DNA of 6,495 nucleotides from Kiritimatiellia bacterium. GTDB taxonomy: Bacteria; Verrucomicrobiota; Kiritimatiellia; RFP12; UBA1067. The stretch lies in contig JAFUDL010000011.1 of assembly GCA_017459225.1 (NCBI GenBank), forward strand, positions 1 through 6,495. The letters run 5' to 3'. Below the pieces are notes generated by a model. That model was not told the origin of the DNA. It was given only the letters and a program-made list of their open reading frames with translations, and made no database searches. The position numbers were made by a program, and so were the translations under genes. Positions 1 to 5,493 of the stretch are shown here, piece after piece. Position 1 is the stretch's first letter, and each line of letters starts with the position of its first letter.

Positions 1-73
1 TGGTCTTTCGGCTGACGCCTGGCGCAGCGGCGCAAAGTTCGAGACTTTCCAGGCCGAGGTATTTCATGAATAG
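1..73 (+). CDS. AMMECR1-domain protein, AmmeMemoRadiSam system protein A (C-terminal end only)
   Basis: Only the last 23 codons are present; the frame starts at base 2 and ends with TAG at 71-73. The tail reads GLSADAWRSGAKFETFQAEV followed by FHE. This resembles the usual end of AMMECR1-domain proteins, where a Gly-Leu-Pro/Ser-x-Asp-Ala-Trp stretch is followed by a short strand of the type TFTAEVF. The call is made from the tail alone, but it is strengthened by the next gene, which encodes AmrS, the radical SAM partner of this family. The stop lies 8 bases inside the AmrS reading frame, a typical sign of translational coupling. AMMECR1-domain proteins are cytosolic and their biochemical role in bacteria is not known. 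It cannot be told from here whether the protein is a single AMMECR1 domain or a Memo-AMMECR1 fusion. Confidence 0.7.
   Translation, partial: GLSADAWRSGAKFETFQAEVFHE
56..60 (+). promoter_or_regulatory. Ribosome binding site for amrS (upstream start)
   Basis: GAGGT ends five bases before ATG 66 and lies inside the end of the AMMECR1 gene. A second possible site, GGGGA at 96-100, sits four bases before an in-frame ATG at 105. Both starts are therefore plausible. The upstream one is preferred because it overlaps the preceding stop. Confidence 0.5.
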
Positions 74-935
74 CGGGGAGCGTGGAACTGGAAACGGGGA
101 AGTGATGGCGGTTTGCGGGGCGTGTCCGCGCCACTGCAGTCTTGCGGAAGGCGCGTATGGATTCTGCCGCGCGCGGAAGGTTGTGGGCGGAAGAGTGGTG
201 GCGGCGAACTATGGCAAGATAACGTCGCTTGCGCTCGATCCCATTGAGAAAAAGCCCATCGCGTTCTTTCATTCGGGCGAGAACGTGCTTTCCGTGGGCA
301 GCTTCGGATGCAATCTGCGGTGCCCATTCTGCCAGAACGATTCTATCTCGCAATGCGGCGAGAGCGGCGTGGCGTGCCAGAGCGCCACGCCGGCAGAACT
401 AGCGGATCTTGCGCTCAGGGTCAGATGCGAGCGGGGCAACATCGGTCTAGCCTACACATACAACGAGCCGCTTGTGGGATGGGAGTTCGTGCGCGACTGC
501 GCGCGTGAAGTCCATGCGCGCGGAATGCTCAATGTGCTCGTCTCGAACGGATGCGCCGAGGCGGATGTCGTCGAAGAGCTTGCGCCGCTCATCGACGCTG
601 CGAACATCGACCTCAAGGGACCATCACAGGAATACTACGGCTGGGTCGGCGGCGACTTTGCGGCGGTGTGCCGCACGATCAGGGTTCTTCATGACGCAGG
701 GTGCCATGTGGAGGTGACGACGCTTGTAGTGCCTGGACGTAATGACGGAGAGGGCGACATCGACGCGATTGCGGAGTTCGTGGCGTCTGTCTCGCCGGAA
801 ATGCCTCTGCACGTCACGCGATTTTTCCCCCGCTTCCGGATGGCCGATGGCGAGCCCACGCCCGTGGCCACAATTCGCAGTCTGGCGGAAGTCGCCCGCA
901 GAAGGCTGAAGCATGTTCTTACGGGGAACTTGTGA
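66..935 (+). CDS. amrS: AmmeMemoRadiSam system radical SAM enzyme (AmrS)
   Basis: This is a cytosolic radical S-adenosylmethionine enzyme of the AmrS/COG1180 family (relatives of pyruvate formate-lyase activating enzymes). Its substrate and product are unknown. An N-terminal cysteine motif (C17-x2-C20-x3-C24, then C34) precedes the family signature DPIEKKP at 58-64. The radical SAM cluster motif CNLRCPFC gives C82, C86 and C89, the CX3CX2C ligands of the 4Fe-4S cluster, and is followed by QN and SIS as in the family. YTYNEP at 130-135 is the conserved SAM-site segment. The protein has 289 residues and ends soon after the family's last conserved core strand (LKHVLTGNL). It therefore lacks the C-terminal CPxCG-type zinc ribbon of the longer form and matches a shorter AmrS clade as I recall it from Clostridia. 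It overlaps the upstream AMMECR1 gene by 8 bases. ATG 105 is an alternative start that removes a Gly-rich leader of 13 residues. Family assignment is firm; the reaction is not known. Confidence 0.9.
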   Translation: MNSGERGTGNGEVMAVCGACPRHCSLAEGAYGFCRARKVVGGRVVAANYGKITSLALDPIEKKPIAFFHSGENVLSVGSFGCNLRCPFCQNDSISQCGESGVACQSATPAELADLALRVRCERGNIGLAYTYNEPLVGWEFVRDCAREVHARGMLNVLVSNGCAEADVVEELAPLIDAANIDLKGPSQEYYGWVGGDFAAVCRTIRVLHDAGCHVEVTTLVVPGRNDGEGDIDAIAEFVASVSPEMPLHVTRFFPRFRMADGEPTPVATIRSLAEVARRRLKHVLTGNL

Positions 936-938
936 TGC

Positions 939-960
939 GGCCTCCATCTGGCCTCCATCT
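939..960 (+). repeat. 11-bp perfect tandem direct repeat after amrS
   Basis: GGCCTCCATCT occurs twice in a row (939-949 and 950-960), starting three bases after the amrS stop. It has no dyad symmetry and no following T-run, so it is not a terminator. It is most simply a small slippage duplication in the 56-base gap between the amrS stop and the next promoter. Confidence 0.85.
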
Positions 961-991
961 CAAGCGCGCTGAACACGGATTAGTCAAAAGA

Positions 992-1000
992 TGGTATAAT
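992..1000 (+). promoter_or_regulatory. Extended -10 promoter for the TSCPD-phosphoesterase operon
   Basis: TGGTATAAT is a perfect extended -10 element (TG, one base, TATAAT at 995-1000). No good -35 hexamer lies 16-18 bases upstream (the candidate region near 971-978 reads roughly GAACACGG), which is common for extended -10 promoters. Transcription would start near 1007, giving a leader of about 48 bases before the TSCPD start codon. It is the only promoter-like element seen ahead of the three-gene run ending at 2791. Confidence 0.65.
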
Positions 1001-1042
1001 ATCCGTCGCTGATAATGCCAGCGCAAAAACCATCGGAGGATG

Positions 1043-1049
1043 AAAGGAG
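1043..1049 (+). promoter_or_regulatory. Ribosome binding site that fixes the TSCPD gene start
   Basis: AAAGGAG lies five bases before ATG 1055. The in-frame ATG at 1040 would have its purine tract (CGGAGG, 1034-1039) directly abutting the start codon and would add residues not seen in the family. Position 1055 is therefore chosen. Confidence 0.75.
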
Positions 1050-1054
1050 CAACA

Positions 1055-1312
1055 ATGAAGCTTTACGAGACGCAAGGAACGTGTTCGGTCGCGATCGAGT
1101 ACGAAGTGAACAACGGGATATTGACGTCTTGCCGGTTCATCGGCGGCTGCCCCGGCAACACGCAGGGCGTGGCGCGGCTTGTGATAGGGCGCAAGGTCGA
1201 GGATGTGATCTCCCTGCTCAAGGGCATCCAGTGCCGCGGCGGAACATCGTGTCCCGACCAGCTGGCCAGAGCCCTGGAAAAGGACATCGCGGCGAAAGAA
1301 GTCGTCGTTTGA
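1055..1312 (+). CDS. TSCPD domain-containing small protein (TIGR03905 type)
   Basis: This is an 85-residue stand-alone TSCPD domain. The diagnostic motif TSCPD is at 64-68, and the usual GGC-x-GN segment (GGCPGN) is at 30-35. Five cysteines are present (C10, C26, C32, C60, C66), suggesting metal or redox chemistry. The domain is also found at the C-terminus of class II ribonucleotide reductases. The function of the free-standing family is not established, and an enzymatic role should not be assumed. Length matches the family, which is usually about 80 residues. It is the first gene after the extended -10 promoter at 992-1000, and the phosphoesterase gene follows after 22 bases, so the two are probably co-transcribed. 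No signal peptide is visible, so it should be cytosolic. Confidence 0.88.
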   Translation: MKLYETQGTCSVAIEYEVNNGILTSCRFIGGCPGNTQGVARLVIGRKVEDVISLLKGIQCRGGTSCPDQLARALEKDIAAKEVVV

Positions 1313-1334
1313 CGGCATTGTCACAGGAGGAGCG

Positions 1335-2387
1335 ATGGAAGTCAACCGTAGAGGTTTTCTGGCGACGGCCGCACTTGCCGTGCCCGCCGCCTTCGTTGGC
1401 ACGGACGTCTCAGCAGCGCCTTCCGGCAAGCCGCTCAAGGTCTGCGTGTTCTCCGACATTCATTACCATCCCGGAGTGTGGACGAATACCGAGAACACTT
1501 CGTTCCTCGAGAAGATCATGGCCCGCGCCGAAAGGGAGCGCTGCGACATGATGATCCATCTCGGCGACTTCATGCACGGCGTTCGTTCGCCCGCGCAGAA
1601 GGCGTTTCTCAAGCTCTACAACGACTTCAAGATCCGAGGCTACCATATCCTCGGCAACCATGATCAGGACGGCAATCCGTACAAGGAGACGTGCGAAGCC
1701 TACCGCATGCCCGACGGGCACTACACCTTCGACAAGGGCGGCTTCCGCTTCGTGATCGCAGACCCGAACTACTTCTGCAACGAGCCGGGCAAGTTCATCC
1801 ACCATGGCCGCGGCAACTACTTCAAGCGAGGGAAGGGCTCGACCATAAACTGGATACCGCCGGAGCAGCTGGAGTGGATGCGCGCCACAATCGTCGGCTC
1901 GCCGTATCCGTGCGTGGTGCTTTCCCACCAGAGCTTTGAGCGCGCGCATGGCGCGCCGGTCATGAACAAGAAGGATGTCCAGGCGATATTCAACGAGGCG
2001 AACGCGAAGAAACCGGGCACGGTGAGACTCGTCATGAACGGACATCTGCACATGGACAATCTACGCGTCCTCGACAACATCCTCTACTGGGACGTCAACA
2101 GCGCCAACTACCAGTATTTTGCGAAGGCGCACAGCAGATATCCGGCGGATTACGTGAAGACGCACCGCGGATCGCCGCACAACATCGGGTGGAAGGAGCC
2201 GCTGTCGGCGATTCTCACGCTGTGGCCGAACGGGCGCATCAAGATCGAAGGGGCGAAGTCCGACTGGCTATTCGGAGTTTCGCCGGAAGACGCCGGGTAT
2301 CCCGCATACGATGAGGACGGACGCGAGACGCTGCCGGTCATCCAGTCCGCAGACATGACGTTCTCCTATGCCTGCCAGGCCCTTTGA
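1335..2387 (+). CDS. Tat-exported metallophosphoesterase (calcineurin-like)
   Basis: This 350-residue protein is predicted to be a binuclear metal phosphoesterase acting outside the cytoplasm; its substrate is unknown. The N-terminus has a twin-arginine signal (NRRGFLA, R5-R6), a hydrophobic stretch at about 8-21 and an Ala-rich cleavage region near 27-28 (VSAA). The full set of calcineurin-like metal ligands is present: D41 and H43 (SDIH), D78 (LGD), N108-H109-D110 in GNHD, H198 (LSHQS) and H237/H239 in GHLH. The protein should therefore be active. A C-terminal part (about 250-350) continues past the core with a Trp-rich strand region. AGGAGG at 1325-1330 gives a strong ribosome site four bases before the ATG. 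Its neighbours are a TSCPD gene 22 bases upstream and a C_GCAxxG_C_C gene 20 bases downstream. The Tat route implies folding, and probably metal loading, before export. Related exported phosphoesterases act on phosphodiesters or nucleotides, but nothing here chooses between them. Confidence 0.9.
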   Translation: MEVNRRGFLATAALAVPAAFVGTDVSAAPSGKPLKVCVFSDIHYHPGVWTNTENTSFLEKIMARAERERCDMMIHLGDFMHGVRSPAQKAFLKLYNDFKIRGYHILGNHDQDGNPYKETCEAYRMPDGHYTFDKGGFRFVIADPNYFCNEPGKFIHHGRGNYFKRGKGSTINWIPPEQLEWMRATIVGSPYPCVVLSHQSFERAHGAPVMNKKDVQAIFNEANAKKPGTVRLVMNGHLHMDNLRVLDNILYWDVNSANYQYFAKAHSRYPADYVKTHRGSPHNIGWKEPLSAILTLWPNGRIKIEGAKSDWLFGVSPEDAGYPAYDEDGRETLPVIQSADMTFSYACQAL

Positions 2388-2407
2388 CGAAAAAGGGAAA
2401 CGAAGAA

Positions 2408-2791
2408 ATGACATTGGAAGAGCGCATGGACTACGCTGCGAGGCGCAAGAGCGAGATGAACTGCTGCCAGGCGGTGCTTGTGGCGTTTGCCGACAGGCTC
2501 GGGAAAGACGAGGCCGAACTGCTGCGTCTCGGTTCTGGCTTCGGCGCGGGCATGGGGACGATGGAGGGAACGTGCGGCGCGCTCGTGGGCGCAATCATGG
2601 TTTCGTCCCTCGTTTCGCCCGATGGTGCAGCAATGAAGAACTCCCGCGCGATCATGCCGCGCTTCAAGGAATTCTGCGGCGGCGCGACCATCTGCCGCGA
2701 CCTCAAGGGAATCGACACCGGCAAGGTGCTCTGCAGCTGCGAGAACTGCGTCCGCAACGCCGTCCGCGCCGCAGCAGAGGTGTCGGCGTGA
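2408..2791 (+). CDS. C_GCAxxG_C_C family redox protein
   Basis: This 127-residue cysteine-rich protein belongs to the C_GCAxxG_C_C family (TIGR01909/PF09719), putative redox-active proteins of anaerobes. Visible hallmarks are the NCCQAV segment (C19, C20), a Gly-rich stretch FGAGMGTMEGTCGALVGA with C56 in the GTCGALVG motif, CRDLKGIDTG with C96, and a C-terminal CSCENC (C109, C111, C114). Variation in the central motif (GTCGA for GCA) is normal in the family. Its electron partner and physiological role are not known. ATG 2408 is chosen over an in-frame TTG at 2384, which overlaps the upstream stop and would add eight residues (MTKKGNEE) not typical of the family; a modest GGGA purine tract at 2395-2398 precedes ATG 2408. 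It is the last gene of the operon that begins with TSCPD, and no signal peptide is seen. Confidence 0.87.
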   Translation: MTLEERMDYAARRKSEMNCCQAVLVAFADRLGKDEAELLRLGSGFGAGMGTMEGTCGALVGAIMVSSLVSPDGAAMKNSRAIMPRFKEFCGGATICRDLKGIDTGKVLCSCENCVRNAVRAAAEVSA

Positions 2792-2843
2792 TATGTGAGC
2801 GACATCATCGAAGGCCATCTCAAGGATAAGAAAGGATCTATAT

Positions 2844-3893
2844 ATGACAACATCTGTTGAACACCGTTTGGCCGTACTGATTGACGCTGATAACATCAGT
2901 GCCATGCTTGCCGATGAAATCTTCAAGAAAGCGTACTCCATTGGAACTCCGATTGCCCGTCGGGCATACGGCATGGTGAACTGCTTTAATTCGAACGGGG
3001 GATGGGCGAAAGCCCAGCGGGATTTTGGCGTTGTCGCCCGACCTCAGGTAAGTAACGTCTCAAAGAAGAATGTGGCCGACATTGCATTGGTAATAGATGC
3101 GATGGAGTTTCTGTATCGGAACCCGTGTGAAGGAATCTGCATTGTTTCATGCGACAGCGACTTCTCCGCACTCGCATCAAAGATTCGCGAGGGGGGTAAG
3201 GCGGCATACGGTATGGGAGGCCCCAAGACGCCTGCAAGCTTCCGCAATGCGTGTACCAAGTTCTTTGAACTTCATCCTGAAGGCACAGGGGCATCGACGG
3301 GCAACTCCAAACCGTCAACGCCGACGTGTCCACGTTGCGGCGGCAAGTTGGAGATTGCATGGACAAAGTCGAATTTCAAGTGTTTCACATGTGCTTCATG
3401 CGGTGGTATGTCGTCCAAGATAGATGCGCTGAAGAAAGCGGTAAGCAGTGAAAGCATGGCCGAAATGATTTCTGCTGCGCAGAAGCATGAGCAGCCAGGA
3501 TGTATGTGTCCCAGTTGTGGTGCGTCGATGAGTCTGTTGAAGGTGTCATCTGGCAAGAAGCATATTGATGTCGATGTCTGTGCGAAGTGCCGTTCCATTT
3601 GGTACGACAAAGGTGAATTCGAGGTTTTGACGCCGCAAGACGGGGTGTTGAAAGCGACGGTTTCTGCAGGAAAAGCGTATCGGCGCGAGACGGTAATTGC
3701 CGTTTCGGCGGACTTGAGAAGCGGTCGCCTAAAGGTTCTTAATCTAAAGGCATTGAATACTGTGCTACGGGTGTCCTATCATGTACCGGTGCCAGATGTC
3801 GCGCCGATCATAAGCACACTACAGTGTCTGCGAACAATTAAGGTCGATAGTAAGACCGGTAAAATAACCATTGTGCAATTGAAGGACAAGTGA
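2844..3893 (+). CDS. NYN/LabA-like PIN-fold nuclease with two zinc-ribbon modules
   Basis: Residues about 7-145 form a LabA-like NYN domain (DUF88 type), a PIN-fold metal-dependent RNase family. The acidic site residues are visible: D14 and D16 in LIDADN, D79 and D85 in the VADIALVIDAM helix, and D104/D106 in SCDSDF. The segment YGMGGPKTPASFRNAC (122-137) matches the family's usual YGxGxxKTPxxFxxAC. A linker leads to a first cysteine module (C162-x2-C165, C183-x2-C186, with C180 nearby). A second module resembles zf-TFIIB: C222-x2-C225 and C246-x2-C249 followed by SIWYDKGE. Residues about 265-349 form an unrecognised, strand-rich C-terminal region. Relatives usually carry an OST-HTH/LOTUS domain after NYN, and I see none here. 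AAAGGAT at 2831-2836 is the ribosome site. Base composition is more AT-rich than the upstream operon, suggesting a separate history. It is probably a cytosolic RNA-acting nuclease; the target is unknown. Confidence 0.82.
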   Translation: MTTSVEHRLAVLIDADNISAMLADEIFKKAYSIGTPIARRAYGMVNCFNSNGGWAKAQRDFGVVARPQVSNVSKKNVADIALVIDAMEFLYRNPCEGICIVSCDSDFSALASKIREGGKAAYGMGGPKTPASFRNACTKFFELHPEGTGASTGNSKPSTPTCPRCGGKLEIAWTKSNFKCFTCASCGGMSSKIDALKKAVSSESMAEMISAAQKHEQPGCMCPSCGASMSLLKVSSGKKHIDVDVCAKCRSIWYDKGEFEVLTPQDGVLKATVSAGKAYRRETVIAVSADLRSGRLKVLNLKALNTVLRVSYHVPVPDVAPIISTLQCLRTIKVDSKTGKITIVQLKDK

Positions 3894-3940
3894 TACGCCA
3901 GAGGGCATTGCGTCGGTTTGTATTTTTACTTTTGTTTTTA

Positions 3941-4023
3941 GGGGTCTAGGAATCGTGTAAAATCGGCTTTCGAGGGGTCTAGGAATCGTGTAAATTCGGC
4001 TTGCGAGGGGTCTAGGAATCGTG
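3941..4023 (+). repeat. 33-bp direct repeat array, 2.5 units, upstream of the ATPase gene
   Basis: Unit 1 is 3941-3973, unit 2 is 3974-4006 and a partial unit 3 is 4007-4023. The 17-base core GGGGTCTAGGAATCGTG is identical in all three. Units 1 and 2 differ at only two of 33 positions. There are no spacers between units, so this is not a CRISPR array. Each core sits between a -35-like and a -10-like hexamer: TTTTTA/TAAAAT, TTTCGA/TAAATT and TTGCGA/TATAAT, with separations of 17, 17 and 18 bases. The array fills about half of the 168-base gap between the nuclease stop and the ATPase start. The remainder (3894-3940) holds a T-rich stretch and no convincing terminator. It may be an operator array, a set of tandem promoters or a dispersed repeat family. 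Confidence 0.9.
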
Positions 4024-4030
4024 ATATAAT
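4001..4030 (+). promoter_or_regulatory. Sigma70-type promoter of the ATPase gene
   Basis: The -35 is TTGCGA at 4001-4006 (four of six consensus bases). The spacer is 18 bases, and the -10 is a perfect TATAAT at 4025-4030 with a TG extension at 4022-4023. The start of transcription would be near 4037, giving a leader of about 25 bases. The spacer is almost exactly the conserved 17-mer of the 33-bp repeat, so any protein binding the repeat would cover the promoter. Confidence 0.7.
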
Positions 4031-4048
4031 ATGCGCCGTTCCACGGTA

Positions 4049-4060
4049 AAAAGGCCTTTT
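4049..4060 (+). promoter_or_regulatory. 12-bp palindrome containing the ATPase ribosome binding site
   Basis: AAAAGGCCTTTT is a perfect palindrome whose left half (AAAAGG, 4049-4054) is the Shine-Dalgarno sequence, seven bases before ATG 4062. It lies just after the predicted transcription start. It could be a protein-binding dyad, or the mRNA could pair AAAAGG of one copy with CCUUUU of another. A simple hairpin is unlikely because there is no loop. Confidence 0.5.
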
Positions 4061-4061
4061 C

Positions 4062-5429
4062 ATGAAACGAAAGATATACGAGCAACTTCTGAGGTGGAAA
4101 AACGAATCCGCCCCCGAGACGGCGCTGCTGATCGAGGGGGCGCGTCGTGTCGGCAAGAGCTGGATCGTCGAGGAATTCGCCAAGTGCGAGTATCGTTCCT
4201 TTGTTCTTATCGATTTCAACAAGGTGTCCAAGGCCGTGATCGATGTTTTCAAGAACGACCTTGAGGACCTTGATGTTTTTTTCAGAAAACTCTCAGAATA
4301 CTACGGCGTGCGGCTTTACGAGGGGGAGACGTTGTTCGTTTTCGACGAGGTGCAGGAATTTCCGCGGGCGAGGGCGGCGATCAAGTATCTGGTGGAGGAC
4401 GGAAGGTATCATTTCATTGAGACCGGAAGTCTCATGTCGATTGCAGAGAACGTCACCGGCATCGTGATTCCGTCGGAAGAGGATTCAATCAAGATGTTTC
4501 CCCTCGACTTCGAGGAATTCCTTTGGGCCACTGGCAGGGCGGACATGGTCGAGACGATCAAGTCGCACCGGCGCGACCTTGTACCGTTCGGGGCGGTTCA
4601 CCGCAAGATGATAGAGGCTTTCCGAGAATACCTGGTGGTGGGAGGCATGCCTCAGGCGGTTTCATGTTGGGCCGAGACGCATGACCTCAAGAAGGTCGAG
4701 GCGGCGAAGAAGCGAATCCTCAAGCTCTACCGAAACGACATCCGCAAGCATGCTGGCCGCTATGCCCTGAAGGCCGAGGCGGTGTTTGACGAAATTCCGG
4801 CGCAGCTGCAGGAGCATGATAAGAAGTTTCGACTTGCGGTGATCGGTGCCGATGCGAGGATGCGGGAATACGGCGATGCATTCCTCTGGCTGAAGGATGC
4901 GATGATTGTCAATGTCGCCTACAATTCGACAGAGCCGACGGTCGGCCTCAAGCTCAGCGCGGAATACTCGACGCTGAAGTGTTACATGGCGGACACGGGG
5001 CTGCTGATTTCACACGCCTTCGGTTCAAACCCCAAGGCGTTGGAGGAGATCGTCAGGCGTGTCATGTTCGATTCAATCTCGATTAACGAAGGCATGTTGA
5101 TCGAGAATGCCGTCGCGCAGATGCTCGTGTCGCAAGGTGTTGAACTGTTTTTCTACGCGAGATACGACAAGAAGGACGCGAAGAATCGAATGGAGATCGA
5201 TTTTCTCCTCCCAGACGCGCAGATCACCCGCAAGAAGCATGTCTCTGCCGTCGAGGTAAAGAGCGAGAACGACTACACGATGTCATCCCTCGATAAATTC
5301 AGGCGGAAGTTCGGCCAGTCCATAAGCGCAGCGTACATCGTCCATCCGGGCGATATCCGCCAAAAGGACGGAATCCTCTACATGCCAATCTACATGACTC
5401 CTTGGCTTACTGGTGTGAGCCCTGCATAG
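4062..5429 (+). CDS. AAA ATPase with DUF4143 C-terminal domain
   Basis: This 455-residue protein joins a P-loop ATPase domain to a C-terminal DUF4143 domain. Walker A is GARRVGKS at 26-33. Walker B is LFVFDEVQ with D95-E96. ETGS at 120-123 fits the sensor position seen in this family. The C-terminal part (about 200-450) carries the usual GMLIENAVAQML segment (E348), then EIDFLL (E378, D380) and VEVK (E398, K400). This spacing is like a PD-(D/E)XK nuclease core. Proteins of this type are common in gut bacteria and often present in many copies per genome. Their role is unproven, with mobile or defence-like functions often suspected. Nuclease activity is inferred from motif spacing only. Length is normal for the family and no frameshift is seen. 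It has its own promoter at 4001-4030 embedded in a direct-repeat array, separating it from the nuclease gene upstream. Confidence 0.92.
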   Translation: MKRKIYEQLLRWKNESAPETALLIEGARRVGKSWIVEEFAKCEYRSFVLIDFNKVSKAVIDVFKNDLEDLDVFFRKLSEYYGVRLYEGETLFVFDEVQEFPRARAAIKYLVEDGRYHFIETGSLMSIAENVTGIVIPSEEDSIKMFPLDFEEFLWATGRADMVETIKSHRRDLVPFGAVHRKMIEAFREYLVVGGMPQAVSCWAETHDLKKVEAAKKRILKLYRNDIRKHAGRYALKAEAVFDEIPAQLQEHDKKFRLAVIGADARMREYGDAFLWLKDAMIVNVAYNSTEPTVGLKLSAEYSTLKCYMADTGLLISHAFGSNPKALEEIVRRVMFDSISINEGMLIENAVAQMLVSQGVELFFYARYDKKDAKNRMEIDFLLPDAQITRKKHVSAVEVKSENDYTMSSLDKFRRKFGQSISAAYIVHPGDIRQKDGILYMPIYMTPWLTGVSPA

Positions 5430-5479
5430 CGGGTGGCTATAGCGTTTCCAACGACTGCAACGAATCAGCAAAACAAAGC

Positions 5480-5484
5480 GGAGG
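5480..5484 (+). promoter_or_regulatory. Ribosome binding site deciding the start of the second phosphoesterase
   Basis: GGAGG ends three bases before an ATG at 5488 and nine bases before the next in-frame ATG at 5494. The short spacing to 5488 is poor, and the family usually begins within a few residues of the first strand (MRIMATSDLHG). Position 5494 is therefore preferred. Confidence 0.6.
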
Positions 5485-5493
5485 ATAATGATC

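Noticed and set aside
900..1000. C-terminal truncation or frameshift of AmrS (missing CPxCG ribbon)
   Set aside because: No frame downstream of the stop encodes a CPxC ribbon, and, as I recall the family, a shorter clade ends at the same TGN position. It appears to be a natural short form.
1015..1551. 178-codon plus-strand open frame overlapping the TSCPD and phosphoesterase genes
   Set aside because: It is an out-of-frame Arg/Pro-rich shadow crossing two genes with clear family motifs.
1410..2051. 213-codon minus-strand open frame
   Set aside because: It lies antisense within the phosphoesterase gene, whose motifs are complete; it is a shadow of GC-rich codon use.
3895..3940. Possible terminator after the nuclease gene (ACGC/GCGT pairing followed by T-rich sequence)
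   Set aside because: Only four pairs form across an 11-base loop, and the T-rich part is interrupted and displaced from the stem.
3941..4023. Possible CRISPR-like array
   Set aside because: The 33-bp units abut directly with no unique spacers, and no cas genes are nearby.
3819..4252. Two overlapping minus-strand open frames with repetitive peptides (TRFLDPS and YTIPRPL types)
   Set aside because: They are open only because the 33-bp repeat is a multiple of three and lacks stops on that strand. Both frames run into unrelated gene sequence and have no ribosome site or family resemblance.
5426..5440. ATAGC-GGGTG-GCTAT inverted repeat at the ATPase stop codon as a terminator
   Set aside because: The stem is only five pairs, AT-rich, and has no T-run after it.
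2823..5488. AGGATAA present at both ends of the nuclease-ATPase segment (2823-2829 and 5482-5488) as possible insertion-site duplications
   Set aside because: Seven bases is short and both copies lie next to or within Shine-Dalgarno-like purine tracts, so the match is expected by chance.
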